A model generated the notes under the pieces. It was given only the letters and a program-made list of their open reading frames with translations. It ran no database searches and was not told the origin of the DNA. From Schistosoma mansoni (lineage: Eukaryota; Platyhelminthes; Trematoda; Strigeidida; Schistosomatidae): 64,000 nucleotides of DNA. The stretch's first letter is position 1. Each line of letters starts with the position of its first letter. Both the position numbers and the translations under genes were made by a program. Where the stretch lies: assembly GCF_000237925.1 (NCBI RefSeq), contig NC_031502.1:54867943-54931942 (forward strand). The letters run 5' to 3'. Below, one piece after another: positions 1-10,841 of this stretch.

Positions 1-82
1 GAAGAGCTGGAACATCTGCGAAGTCTAAATCGTTCAGCTGCATCCTACCTGTCTATTATATCCCGTGCTTCCCTCCAAATGT

Positions 83-2254
83 TTACGTCTTCACTATCCA
101 GTCGATCACCAGGAGAAAGAGAAAGGGTGAGAGTAAGCAACTTTGCCAAACATCGGTCTTCACCTTGAATGAGTCGGTGAGTTGTCCTCCATGAACGATT
201 TGGCAGTTTAGTCCATCATAGGAGTTCCGTATGATATTGACTATCTTCTCAGGCACGCCGTAGTGTCGAAGAAGCCTCCATAGTGTCGTCCTGTCCACAC
301 TATCAAATGCCTTCTCGTAGTCGATGAAGTTGATGTAGAGTGATGAATTCCATTCGATTGATTGTTCCACAATGATCCGTAGAGTTGCTATTTGATCTGT
401 GCACGATCTATCCTTACGAAATCCAGCTTGTTGATCTCGAAATTGGGCGTCCACGGAATCCTTCATCCTGTTTAACAATACTCTGTTGAAGACTTTTCCT
501 GGTATTGAGAGGAGAGTGATGCCCCTGTAGTTGTCGCACTTGCTCAGATCGCCTTTCTTTGGTATCTTGATCAGAAGTCCTTTTTTCCAGTCTTTTGGTA
601 CTTGTTCTTCATCCCAAATCTTACTGAAGAGGATGTGGAGTATCTTGGTAGTTGCTGCTACGTTTGCCTTCAGTGCCTCCGCCGGGATGTTGTCTGGTCC
701 CGCTGCTTTGCCGCTCTTGATTTGTCTAATGGCCATGCTGATCTCTTCAATTGTTGGTGGTCCAACATCGATTGGGAGGTCTGTGGGTGCTGCTTCGATG
801 TTGGGTGGGTTCAGTGGAGTTGGTCGATTCAAGAGTTCCTTGAAGTGTTCTACCCACCTGTTTCGTTGTTCTTCATTGTCGGTGATTACTTTGCCTTCCT
901 TGCATTTCACTGGGCTTTCTGGCTTACGGTAATCTCCAGCAAGTTTCTTTGTTGTATCATACAGTTGTCTCATGTTTCCCTCTCTTGCAGCCTTTTCCGC
1001 TGTCATCGCTAAATCTTCCACATATTTACGTTTGTCGGTTCTGATGCTCCTCTTCACTTGCTTGTTTGCCTCTGTGTATTCGGCTTGTGCCTTGGCTTTT
1101 TCCGCTCTGGTTCGGCTGATATTGATTGCTGCCTTCTTGTTCCTCCTTTCTTCAATCTTATCCAGTGAACCAACAGTGATCCATTCCTTGTGATGGTGCT
1201 TCTTTTGGCCCAGAACCTCCTGACATGTTGAAACGATTGCCTCCTTGATACCTTTCCAGTTGCTCTCCATGGTAGTTCCCTCTCCATTGAGTAGATCATG
1301 AAAGGCTTCGAACCTGTTGCTGAGGGCTATGTTGAATTTGTTGAGTTTGTCAGCATCTCGAAGATAGGCCGTATTAAACTTTTGTGATGTTGTCTGCACC
1401 GTTGTCCAGTGCTTCTTGAGTTTTAGTTTCATCTTGGCGACCAGCAAATGGTGATCGGATGCTATATCAGCTCCTCTTCTGGTTCTCACATCCTCCATCG
1501 TCCTCCTGAACTTTTTGTTGATGCAGATATGGTCGATTTGATTCTGTGTAGTGTGATCCGGTGAAATCCAAGTGGCTTTGTGTATGTTTTTGTGTGGAAA
1601 TGTGGTGCCACCTATGACCAGTTTATTGAAGGCACATAGGCTTGCAAATCTCTCACCATTTTCATTCCTTTCTCCCAGTCCATGTCGTCCCATGACGTCT
1701 TCGTATCCAGTGTTGTCCATTCCAACCTTAGCATTGAGATTTCCCATCAGAATGGTCAGGTCCTTGGTTGGGCACTTTTCGAAGATCGACTGCAGCCTAT
1801 CGTAGAATTGGTCTTTAGCGTCTTCATCGTAGTCGTTGGTAGGCGCATAGCATTGGATGATGTTCATTTTAATGCCCTCTCTCTTTGTTTTGAAGGAGGC
1901 TTTGATGATCCTTGGTCCATGAGATTCCCATCCAATAAGTGCATTTTGTGCTTGTTTAGACAGCATCAATGCAACTCCTTGTGTATGTGGGGCATTTTCT
2001 TCTTCATGACCGGAGTATAACAGAAGTTCTCCTGAAGATAGCCGTTGTTGTCCAACCTGCGTCCAATGTGTTTCACTGATTCCAAGCACTTCCAGGTTGT
2101 ATTTTCTCATTTCTCCAGCAATTTGGAAGACTCTTCCGGTCTCCCACATTGTCCGGACATTCCATGTACCTATAAAAATTGTCGCTCTGGTTGTAAGAAG
2201 GTGCATCGGCCTCATGACTTCCGAAGGAACTCGGCTTTCATCATGAGACGTCAT
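83..2254 (-). CDS. LINE endonuclease-reverse transcriptase, truncated by an in-frame stop
   Basis: The 723-residue frame starts at the ATG at 2254, just after the LINE leader. The N-terminal half is an APE endonuclease with motifs in the expected order: TWNVRTM (about residue 31), LGISETHW (57), CYAPTND (135), LMGNLNAKVG (168), QIDHICINKKF (238) and the catalytic SDHHLL (about 267). The C-terminal half is a reverse transcriptase with SGKAAGPDNIPAEAL, GLLIKIPKKGD, YRGITLLS, QAGFRKDRSC, the first catalytic aspartate in FIDYEKAFDSVDR, and SCLLSPFLFL. The frame stops after DWIVKT, before the FADD motif. A degraded form of that motif, FADV, can be read at 1-82, so this copy is unlikely to make a full RT. 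VWQS replaces the usual VRQG before CLLSP, another sign of decay. The product would nick DNA and copy the LINE RNA at the nick. Confidence 0.9.
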   Translation of the reverse strand: MTSHDESRVPSEVMRPMHLLTTRATIFIGTWNVRTMWETGRVFQIAGEMRKYNLEVLGISETHWTQVGQQRLSSGELLLYSGHEEENAPHTQGVALMLSKQAQNALIGWESHGPRIIKASFKTKREGIKMNIIQCYAPTNDYDEDAKDQFYDRLQSIFEKCPTKDLTILMGNLNAKVGMDNTGYEDVMGRHGLGERNENGERFASLCAFNKLVIGGTTFPHKNIHKATWISPDHTTQNQIDHICINKKFRRTMEDVRTRRGADIASDHHLLVAKMKLKLKKHWTTVQTTSQKFNTAYLRDADKLNKFNIALSNRFEAFHDLLNGEGTTMESNWKGIKEAIVSTCQEVLGQKKHHHKEWITVGSLDKIEERRNKKAAINISRTRAEKAKAQAEYTEANKQVKRSIRTDKRKYVEDLAMTAEKAAREGNMRQLYDTTKKLAGDYRKPESPVKCKEGKVITDNEEQRNRWVEHFKELLNRPTPLNPPNIEAAPTDLPIDVGPPTIEEISMAIRQIKSGKAAGPDNIPAEALKANVAATTKILHILFSKIWDEEQVPKDWKKGLLIKIPKKGDLSKCDNYRGITLLSIPGKVFNRVLLNRMKDSVDAQFRDQQAGFRKDRSCTDQIATLRIIVEQSIEWNSSLYINFIDYEKAFDSVDRTTLWRLLRHYGVPEKIVNIIRNSYDGLNCQIVHGGQLTDSFKVKTDVWQSCLLSPFLFLLVIDWIVKT

Positions 2255-2300
2255 AATTATTCCTTCTACTCCCAGGGCAGAGTTTAAATGGTTTGAATGA

Positions 2301-2432
2301 TTTTTTTCTGGTTAGCCTTTTTTTAGCGAGTTGATTTTCTACGGGATGGGGTCGCTAACCCCATGCCCAACCCTCCTCCTTTGTGTGGGCTTGGGACCGG
2401 CAGTAACCCCCAGAGGAGCTACAGGCGGAGTT
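2301..2432 (-). promoter_or_regulatory. LINE 5' leader: structured RNA module
   Basis: Read on the minus strand, the leader contains three successive potential stem-loops. The first is a GUAGC...GCUAC-type hairpin. The second is a longer pairing of CCCAAGCCC with GGGUUGGG. The third is a strong hairpin whose arms are AUGGGGU and ACCCCAU. The leader ends in an A-rich stretch (CCAGAAAAAAA). The same module occurs six more times in the window, several times without a LINE body. RTE and R2 elements are known to use 5' self-cleaving (HDV-like) ribozymes. I did not find a convincing HDV double-pseudoknot by eye, so only 'structured leader' is claimed. Confidence 0.6.
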
Positions 2433-4099
2433 TTCACTGTATTATACTCTTTCAATAACATATTCTAACCCTAATTTTTCACATTAATGCTTATACTCTT
2501 ACTACTTCTACCACTATGGGATTTGAATCGACAACTGCATCTCTGTGCTTATGTGGGATGGCAACTTGACCTAATGTACGTACGTACGAAGTTCTACGTT
2601 GTGAATAACTGACTGACTGATCCTATCACCATATATGTACATCAATACTAGTTCCCACAAAGCATCTCCATAGCTGGACTAAATTCATATGATCCATAGC
2701 AAATAGTTCAAAATAATAGTACAGTCTGTTAGGCTCTCACACGACATTCAACCTTAATTTCTCAGCCGCCTTACCAGAGATACTAGCAATTCTTACTACA
2801 CCCGTACGCAACTTATTCTAGCTTTTGGGCATATAGTAACAAGTCAGATAGCATTTGACTATTAGGTCATTTTTACCTTCTTATAATACCGTTTCTGCTA
2901 AGTAATTATGATCTTTGTTATTCGTATACGTGTTTATTATATTCATATATGTTATTGTGTGGTTTGTTTATCCGTATGTCTGCATCGCTTTATTTATTAG
3001 TTGTATATGTGAATTATATCCGAGTCCATTAAAAGACCCATATTTCGAGCGAGCTAGTTATGGCTCTCCACACTATATACTCTCATTCACTCTCTTGGTT
3101 TGTCTGCTCATACGAACGGCTGAAGTATATGTACCCCTAGTATTCGTATTCCGACTTTTATTCTGAGCCTGTTATGTCAACAAGATATATGCGAATTCAG
3201 TAAGAATTTATAATTTGTTATCATCATCGTTCATCATCAATGGAGTCAGTAAAAGGTCAGAGTGATGAACCCGATATGATTCACCTGGTGCCACACGTTC
3301 TTATCTCAGTAGTATTCACGGCCCTTAATACAAACCTTAAGTCGGTGTTTTTTCTCATAATCATCCAGGGATAAAATACTCCTGTGTTTACTAAAGGTTG
3401 TGCTTCCGTTGCTCCACCTTGGATGTAGAATAGGTGACAGCCTTCTACGTTCACGCCAACGGCAGGAGCCCTCATCGGCCATCGGTATGTTTATTCTGTC
3501 GTATCTAGGCGAAATCGCAACGTGGCCGACACTGCATAGCTCGATTCTCAAACATTTAATGGTACCGGCAAATCTCAGCGTCCCTGCATCTACTGTTCGA
3601 CCTAATTTTCACGTTTCTAGGTACATTGTGATAATATTGGCGTGTCAGTGCGCACTTCTGAAGTTTGTCACGTTTAAGCATAGAGTGTAAAATCTCTTTT
3701 CCTAATTGTTTTTTTAATGGTACTACTATTCGAGTTAGCTTGTGCGCGTTCATATATGTGATCTGCAATCTCAGTTAATCTATCAATTCCAACCTCTCAT
3801 TGACAGGAAAAGGTTATTTTGTCATTTTCATTTGAGGTGGTTACTATGATATACATACTTTTATCACTACCACTCCTATACTTTCATATTCATTTAGATT
3901 TTTTTCTGTCAATTAAACATTGACATAAATAATCTGTGGGTAAAAGTTATCTCTATCTGTTTGTCTATAATACCATTTCACTGTTGAAAAGTCTCTTCAT
4001 TTCTGATGAAAACAAGACCCCTTTCTTTATCAACTCATCATCATAATTAACATAGGGGGTTTGTGAATATTGTTAACTTCGATCGTTTTTACAGACTAA
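2433..4099. other. Intergenic or intronic stretch, mostly unassigned
   Basis: AT-rich DNA with no splice-bounded exon I can defend. A block of higher GC (about 3240-3680) has open frames on both strands but no recognised domain. Its composition suggests a decayed repeat. The last host-gene exons lie just to the right (4634 onwards), so part of this may be intron of that gene. Confidence 0.35.
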
Positions 4100-4400
4100 C
4101 CTTGAAAAACCACCAAATAGTGGCCAGATGTTTCGTTTCAATATGAGATTCCTCAGCAATACTCACCCACAACTCCACGTCGAGTGAAACTGAGGGACTT
4201 CATGTTTAGCGGTAAGCATCTAGCCTAAGTTAGCATCCAATGATTTACATGTCCAACTTCAATTAATTCACAATCTTGTACAACCATCTTCATATATCAT
4301 TAATAGGCAATCACCTTACATCTGACATGGTTGAACTCAACTGGATACGATCTCTCACTTACAGCTCCAGGAACTGTCTCTCGTCATTACTCAGTGATGA
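4100..4400 (-). repeat. Degraded hammerhead-SINE remnant (H2-like)
   Basis: The minus strand shows a worn H2 body. A mirrored CCACCAAATAGTGG-like stretch is followed by TTTCGTTTCAATATGAGATTCCTCAGCA, whose reverse complement aligns to the hammerhead stem II region. An H2-like head follows, with the CTTACATCTGACATGGTTGAACTCAACTGG type sequence seen in other copies. The ribozyme core is not preserved. Confidence 0.45.
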
Positions 4401-4633
4401 GCACATTATTCTTGACGAAGTAGAGCGTTTATAGAGAATGTTGGATTTTATTGTTTACTTCATGAATTGATCATAGTTCATTAGGTAGGTGCTCACCACT
4501 ATACAACTATTCAATATTTGCTAACCTGCAATGATTATCTAATTAGCAACAATGTAAATTATCATCGTAACTCTACAATTTGTCTATTATCTCCTTTTTT
4601 TCTATCTCTCTCTCTATTTTGATTACGTAATAG

Positions 4634-5022
4634 ATATTTCATCAAATGAATTAAAAATTGAACAAAAACGTCCAAAATTATTCTCCAAATTAATGAAACC
4701 AATCATTATACAAATTAATGCCATTGCTGATTGTGAATTAATCACTTCAGGATATTCAACATGTGGAATAATGGATAAGCCATCTATGATAACCAATACT
4801 ACTAGTACTAATACTACTACTACTACTAATGCTACTAACAATAATAATAGTAGTATCGATGAATTCAATCAAAAATTTTCTTCCGTAAATAAAACTGATA
4901 ATTTATCTTCTGATTATATAATAAAGGGGAATCATAAAACATTCAATAAACATCATATAACAACTGAACAATCTTCTAAATCATTTGTATCACATAAAAC
5001 ACAATTTAGAATTGTTTATATT
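4634..5022 (+). CDS. Penultimate exon of an unrecognised host gene
   Basis: The open frame is bounded by a pyrimidine-rich acceptor (...TCTCTATTTTGATTACGTAATAG) and a consensus donor GTAAGT at 5023. It enters in phase 1 and leaves in phase 0, matching the phase-0 acceptor at 6781, so the two exons splice cleanly. The peptide starts around ISSNELKIEQKRPKLFSKL, continues with MKPIIIQINAIADCEL, and then becomes a low-complexity Thr/Asn run (about residues 55-75). No domain is recognised. Codon use is strongly AT-rich, like the other host exons here and unlike the LINE frames. Upstream exons were not identified; they may lie in the first 4 kb or outside the window. Confidence 0.6.
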
Positions 5023-5224
5023 GTAAGTGTGTGTGTGTGTGTTTGTGGGGGACGGGGTCAATTAAATTTTATCATGTATTTATTATTATCAGAAGAAGGA
5101 GGGGCGATGTTTGTGGAGATTTTAATAAATTTATAATTGAATTTATGAGTTAATTAAAGCTAGATTACTATGGAAAACCTGAAAGCACTAGATGGATGCG
5201 GGATCATGGATGCCCACTGCTGAG

Positions 5225-5755
5225 AAGTCCCATATTTATTTTATTTAACACATAAATAATGGTACAAGGAAGCACCAGATTCATATGCGCCACACAAATC
5301 TCATTTGATTTGTGTGAGTGTTGTGATACTGCCCGGGTGCCCAAAACGAAACAGTTGGTTCTTTTAGGGGCAACACTCGGAACCTTTGACCTAAAGGTCT
5401 GGTCCACAAGACAGTCGAGCATCGTGAGGAGATGCAGTCCCATGGTAGCCGGTGACCAACGATTGATTCATACGCCATTTGTTCCCTTAGGTTACTGGAG
5501 CTTATGTGCACCATTGTTTTGGAATCAGAGTTTCCAAACTCCCCTAGGTGGACTTTTCCAACCCGGTTAAAGCGCCGGACATTGACTTTTCGTCCTCTCA
5601 ATTTCGTAAACAACAGTGATGTCACGAGAAGGCAGTGATTAGAACTTCCCTGACGGAGGCTATTTACGCGTGGTCATATGAGAGCGTTTGGAGAGGGAGA
5701 GCTGACTCCCCCCACTCTCGGCCGTACCAGGGCATTTCGGAAATTTGTTGTAGCT
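5225..5755 (-). repeat. Dispersed repeat R, copy 1
   Basis: About 530 bases matching copies at 15.9, 25.3, 38.4, 42.7, 50.2 and 54.8 kb. The 3' end (left, on the minus strand) has an AT-rich TTTATTTTATTTAA-like tail, comparable to the (AAATA)n ends of other copies. That tail is typical of elements mobilised by LINEs. A minus-strand frame (5281-5625) reads through most of the copy and includes LREQMAYESIVGHRLPWDCI. No protein family is recognised. Confidence 0.75.
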
Positions 5756-6369
5756 TTGGATCCGTTTTTTAATAGGAATATCGTTGCTACTAGATATTTA
5801 AGGACTATCGTGCACTTGTTTTATCTCTGACTTATATTTATTTTTCTCTTTCCAATTATATAAATGAAAAGTCACCATTAGACATACTAGTTGTCCCTGT
5901 ATCTGGTTCCCCAAGTAAACGAAATTTACTCATTGAAATATAAAATAAGAAAGATGAGATTACAAATCCCATTCAACATTTGGTTACTTTAATGGTTTAT
6001 TGTTAAGATGATTTCTTAAATTGTTAATAAGAAGCTGTGAAGCTGTATAAAGTCAACATTGTTAACAATAAGATATCTATTTTCTCGATATTATATATCT
6101 CTGATTGAAACTATTCACAATGAATTGGATCATTACGATAAGTACTTCTACTAATCAAGATACCTTGGAAACTATCATTATCCTAATTCGTTAATTGCTG
6201 ATTTTATTTCCAATTATTTGAAGGTCTTTAGAGATCCATATTTGCATTTCCTATAAGTCCCCACGTTTCTTGTAATATGAACTAACTTTAAAAATAATGC
6301 TTCTTCCATACTTCCAACACTTTTGTTTTCCGTTCAAGATTTAGGAGTAGAAAGTTCCTAGATATTACG

Positions 6370-6625
6370 AAGCCCGACCATTGCTGCTACCTTGACGTGG
6401 TGGTCGGGCTTGCCTATCGTGATGAACCAATCGAGCAATACTGGCTGAAACAATCGTTCCTCAAGTTCCTACCATGCCAGACAGGTCGGTTGAAGAGCGG
6501 TAAGACTAAAAGCAGCAAACCCAAGGTCCGGAGGCGAAGTCGTACTGCCGACTGTACAGAGGTGTGACAGCAGTAAGGTGTTTCCTTCAGACTACCAGCA
6601 ATTAGAAAGTCCGATTTCAAGGCTT
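6370..6625 (+). repeat. Structured GC-rich insert with an 11-bp hairpin
   Basis: This block is clearly GC-richer than the surrounding intron. It opens with a perfect inverted repeat, AAGCCCGACCA (6370-6380) and TGGTCGGGCTT (6401-6411), around a 20-nt loop. A run of further possible stems follows, ending near AGTCCGATTTCAAGG. Its make-up resembles the leader of a non-LTR element rather than host DNA. No LINE body follows it. I cannot name the family. Confidence 0.5.
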
Positions 6626-6780
6626 ATTTTAGTATGTCTACAGTAGAGTTTTAATTTTCTTTAACTAATTAGTCTCTTAACCACTAATTCAATTGGATAC
6701 CAACTAATTAATATAATGATCCATTCACTTTTGTTTTCCATCTTTCTCTCTTCTTTTTTTGTTGTTTACAAATCAAATAG

Positions 6781-7260
6781 CCTAATTATGATTCACATTC
6801 CGATTGGATAACTTCACAGTTGACCACTTCTATTGGTATTGGTGGAGGTGGACGGTCATCAACTACTAGTGGCCAACAACAGCCTCATATTCTTGTGCCA
6901 CCATCTTCTACATCGACTATTGTAACTTGTTTTGGACAAGATTTACCTGAGGTCACAAATCCTAACATATTCAGTAGTACTGATGCCAATTGTAATACTA
7001 ATATTACTATGAATTTAAATACAACCACCTCGAATATGTCAACTACTAATATTACTACTTCTACTTCCACTACTAATACTACTGTTATCAATAATAGTAG
7101 TAATAATAGTAATAATAATAGCAGTTTATTTCATCAATTATGTTTTGAAACACAATGGTCACGAGCTAGAGCTATATGTGATCAATTGAATATTATATTA
7201 GAGGTATATCAAAGTCAATCACGTCAATTGTATATGCAACAAAGATCCATTCATTATTGA
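6781..7260 (+). CDS. Terminal exon of the unrecognised host gene
   Basis: The acceptor (TTTGTTGTTTACAAATCAAATAG) is followed in phase 0 by PNYDSHSDWITSQLTTSIG and an open frame of 159 codons to TGA at 7258. The exon holds a Gly-rich patch, a long Thr/Asn/Ser low-complexity region (about residues 60-110) and then a more complex C-terminus: FHQLCFETQWSRARAICDQL, then NIILEVYQSQSRQLYMQQRS. That C-terminal segment, likely helical, is the part most likely to be conserved and searchable. There is no signal peptide or membrane segment. The family is not recognised. Confidence 0.65.
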   Translation, partial: PNYDSHSDWITSQLTTSIGIGGGGRSSTTSGQQQPHILVPPSSTSTIVTCFGQDLPEVTNPNIFSSTDANCNTNITMNLNTTTSNMSTTNITTSTSTTNTTVINNSSNNSNNNSSLFHQLCFETQWSRARAICDQLNIILEVYQSQSRQLYMQQRSIHY

Positions 7261-8059
7261 AGGGAATATATCTATATACATAGACCCTCACCTTGTAAAT
7301 GAACTTGGATTATTTGAATCTATTTTTTTCATATCAAATTTCTTTTCACATTTAACTTCTTGTATCTATGTGTGATTGTTTGTCTTGTGTGTGTGTATAG
7401 GATATTTGATTGACAAGGGATTAAACTCTATGACTGTATAATTTCTAACTTGATTTTCATATAAATCTTAACTCCAACAACCATTCTGTCTTCTTCTTCT
7501 TCCTAGATTGTGTTGATTAGATGACTTTTATGGTAGCATTGCAACTCATTGTCTATTCATGAGACTAGAATTACCTTATTGAAATCCTAGACTGATCTAA
7601 GTTAAACCACCATTAAAAACCCGGTGCTACGTTTGAAGAGATTAGGATATCGCTTAAACTAGCGAATGGAACGAAAGTCAGCAATACAACAACAGACCAA
7701 CTTAATCTGTTTAACTGTGCTCCAACCCCACTAACTAGAGGGAAAAGACAAGGAAAAAATATATATTCCACAAGCAGTCGGGAGCACGGACGAACAAACA
7801 CATAACTCATTCGTATTAATACAGTACAAAGATGTCCTTGGAAACGACGCAAGATATCGTACTGAAAGAGGGAATGGACCTATGATATTTAAAGTCCTTT
7901 CAGGTGGGAAATACAAATCGAAGGTGAAAATGAGTGCTTTTGAAGCGATAATGAAGAATTTGAATTCCCGTAACGAAATTACAAAAAATAGGACATTTAC
8001 CAAGTGATTTCTGGGAATCTAGCATCCCGAACACCTGAAAGCACTGAAAGCCTGGCATC
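7261..8059. other. 3' flank of the plus-strand gene
   Basis: The 3' untranslated region presumably starts here. No clear AATAAA signal was seen in the first few hundred bases. The stretch at about 7590-8030 looks like old repeat sequence (open in several frames, no domain). Confidence 0.35.
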
Positions 8060-8239
8060 CAAAAATGTTAATGTCTAACCTTAATCGATACATGATCTTG
8101 GGCAACTATCATCTAGAGTCTAAGTATTCGCACTTGAGACCAAAGGTCCTGGGTTCGATTTCCGCGTGCGGGGTCATGGATGTGTATTGCTAAAGAGTCT
8201 CATACTAAAACGAAACGGTCTTCCAATGCTTTTAGGTTT
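8060..8239 (+). repeat. H2-type hammerhead SINE fragment abutting a LINE
   Basis: It carries a B-box-like GGTTCGATT (8152-8160) and a worn hammerhead region (GCTAAAGAGTCTCATACTAAAACGAAACGG). It ends abruptly against the 3' side of the decayed LINE at about 8240. The CUGANGA core is altered, so the ribozyme is unlikely to be active. Confidence 0.6.
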
Positions 8240-10841
8240 TCAGTGCTTCTACCCAGATACGTGAATCTCTCCACATCTTCCAGATTTTCGCCATCAGGTG
8301 TGATTGGGTTAGTGTTTTCCGTATCGTATTTGAGAATCTTGCTTTTTCTCTTGTGTATGTTGAGGCCTATCGATGCAGAGGCTGCTGCTACGTTTGCTGT
8401 CTTCGCCTGTATTTGTTCGTGTGTGTGGGATAGGGGGGCTAGGTCATCTGCGAAGTCCAAATCGTCTAATTGGTCCTGTGATGTCCATTGTATTTCGGGC
8501 TTCCCGTCAGATGTCGATGTCTACATAATTCAGTCAATCACCAGAAGAGGAATGGGGAGAGTAGACAGCCTTGTCTGACTCCGGTCCCTACTGGAAATGC
8601 ATCTGTCAGCTGTCCTCCATGCACGACTTTGCTCTGTGGTCCGTCGTATGAGTTCTGGATAATGTTGACAGTTTTTTCAGGAACTCCATAGTGTCGAAGA
8701 AGTTTCCATAATATTCTCCGGTTCACATTGTCAAACACCTCACAGTCGATGAAGTTGATGTATATTGACGAGTTCCACTCAATTGATTGTTCAACGATGA
8801 TCCGTAGTGTCGTAATTTGGTCTGTGCACGACCGATCCTTACGGAATCCAGCCTGTTGATCTCGAAGTTGGGCGTCTACTGCGTCTTTCATGCGGTTCAG
8901 CAACACTGTTGAAAACGTTTCCAAGTACTGACAACAGTGTAATGCCTCTGTAATTGTCACATATGCTCAGAAGTCCTTCCTTTGGTATCTTGATGAGGTA
9001 TCCTTCTGTCCAGTCCGTTGGCATTTGTTCCTCTTCCCAAATCTTCTTGCACAGAAGGTGAAGCATGTTTGCAGTTACTTCAATGTTTGATTTCATTGCT
9101 TAAGGTGGTACATTGTCAGATCCTGCTGCTTTCCGATTCTGGATTTTTGTGATGTCCTTCTTGATTTCTTCGATCGTTTAAGGAGTGATATCTATAGGAG
9201 GGTTTGTGTATGCTGCTTCGATGTCCGGTGGATTCAATGGAGCCGGCTTGTTCAGCAGTTCCTCGAAGTATTCTACCCATCTGTTCCTCGGTTCTTGAGT
9301 CTCCGTGATTGTCTTTCCTTCCTTGTCCTTGATGGGTCTATCTGGTTTACTATATCTCCCTGCTAGTTTCTTCGATGTGTCATATAGTCGTTTCATATTT
9401 CCTTCTCTTGCAGCCTTCTCCGCTGACTTTTCTAGTTCTTCCATGTATTTCTGTTTGTCGGTTTTAATGCTCATCTCCACTTGCTTGTTTGCTTCTGAGT
9501 ATTCTGCTTGTGCTTTGACTTTCTCTGCTCGTGTTCGACTATTGCTAATTGCTGTGTTCTTGTTCTTCCGTTCTTACATTTTGTCCAGGGTTTTCCTAGA
9601 GATCCTTTCCTTATGATAATGCTTCTTGAGACTCATAACCTCCTGACACGTTGAAGTTAATGCTTCTTCGATCCCTTTCCAGTTGTCCTCCATCGTAGTT
9701 TCGTGTTCTTTCAGTAAATCCTGTAAAACTTGGAACATGTTGTTGAGAGTTATCTTGAATTCGTTGAGCTTGTCAGTATCTCAAAAGAAGGCTGTATTGA
9801 ACCTTTGTAATGCTGTTTACCCAGTTGTCCAGTGTTTCTTTAGTTTCAGTTTCATCTTGGCTATAACCAGGGATGATCTGAAGCTATGTCAGCTACTCTC
9901 CTGGTTCTCACATCTATTGTCCTTCGGAACATTTTGTTGATACAGATGTGATCTATCTGGTTCTCTGTGGTTTGGTCCGGCGAGATCCATGTAGCTTTGT
10001 GTATGCGTTTGTGCGGAAATATTGTGCCGCATATAACCAATTTGTTGAATGCACATAGATTTGCAAATCTCTCCTCATTTTCATTTCTCTCTCCTAGTCC
10101 ATGTCGTCCCATTATATCTTGATATCCTATGTTGTCCACTCCGACTTTAGCATTTAGATCTCCCATCAGGATTGTGAGGTCTTTTCTTGAACACTTCGCT
10201 ATGATTGATTGAAGCCTCGAGTAGAACTGATCATTTATCATCGTCGTTGCTATCATTTGGTTGGTGCATAACACTGGATAAAATTCACTGTAATTCTGTC
10301 CTTTGCTTTGAATGGTGTTTTGGTGATTCTGGATCCATGAGGTTCCCATCCTATAAGTGCATTTCGTGCTTCTCTGGACAGCACTAGAGCAATTCCCTCG
10401 GTGTGTGGAGCATTTTCCTCTTCGTGACTGGAGTACATTAACATCTCTCTAGTATCTAGCCTTTGTTGTCCAGCTTGTGTCCTATGGGTTTCGCTAATTC
10501 CGAGTACTGTCAATTTGTATCTCCTCATTTCCATTGCTATTTGATTGGTCTTCCCGGTCTCCCACATTGTTCACTCACAAGTTATAACAGTACCTATAAA
10601 GAGTGTTGCTCTGGTTGTTAGAAGGTGCATCGGCCTCGTGACTTCCGAAGGAACTCGGCTTTCATCCTGAGACGTCATAATTTTTGCTTCAACTCGAAGG
10701 GCAGAGTTTAAATGATTTGAATTATTTTTTTCTGGTTAGCGTTTTTTCTAGCGAGTTAGTTTTTCTACGGGATGGGGTCGTTAACTCCATGCTCAACCCT
10801 CCTCCTTTGCCCGGGCTTGAAGAAGAGCTACAGGCAGAGTT
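8240..10841 (-). mobile_element. RTE LINE, second copy, decayed
   Basis: A minus-strand element of the same family as the one at the left end, with a 5' leader at 10724-10841. Endonuclease and RT sequence is readable but broken into several frames: endonuclease at 10567-10253 and 10349-9861, linker at 9480-9178, RT at 9096-8538, FADDLAPLS at 8460-8200. Recognisable pieces include LMGDLNAKVG, QIDHICINKMF, QAGFRKDRSCTDQITTLR and VRQGCLLSPFLF. The distal 3' end and (TAAG)n tail are missing, replaced by the SINE fragment at 8060-8239. It is a pseudogene copy with at least four frame changes. Confidence 0.88.
10724..10841 (-). promoter_or_regulatory. LINE 5' leader module, copy 2
   Basis: Same three-hairpin leader as at 2301-2432, slightly shortened in the middle (the segment after CCCGGGCTTG lacks the usual ACCGGCAGTA). 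It directly precedes the second LINE copy. Confidence 0.6.

Larger units (their letters stand above)
1..2432 (-). mobile_element. RTE-clade LINE, 5'-complete, runs off the window's left end
   Basis: A non-LTR retrotransposon read on the minus strand. It begins with a structured 5' leader (2301-2432), followed by one long reading frame (2254 down to 83). The frame encodes an APE-type endonuclease and then a reverse transcriptase. Downstream of the frame, bases 1-82 still encode RT-like sequence (a DLDFAD motif) before the window ends, so the element continues leftwards. The copy is the best preserved of its family here. The other copies in this window are 3' fragments ending in (TAAG)n, the tail expected for this one outside the window. 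Schistosome RTE elements such as SR2 are the nearest named relatives, but I cannot fix the exact family without a database comparison. Confidence 0.9.
5023..6780 (+). other. Intron of the plus-strand host gene, filled by repeats
   Basis: A phase-0 intron (GTAAGT...TAG). It begins with a (GT)n run (5028-5042). It also holds a short H2-like scrap (about 5158-5222), an R repeat on the minus strand, and a structured unit at 6370-6625 (listed separately). The rest (about 5760-6369 and 6626-6780) is AT-rich sequence with nothing recognisable. Confidence 0.55.

Noticed and set aside
2301-2432. HDV-like ribozyme in the LINE leader
   Set aside because: Known for related elements, but I could not fit the nested double pseudoknot by eye; only hairpins are claimed.
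3281-3768. Overlapping open frames on both strands in a GC-richer block
   Set aside because: No domain and no splice structure. More likely a decayed repeat.
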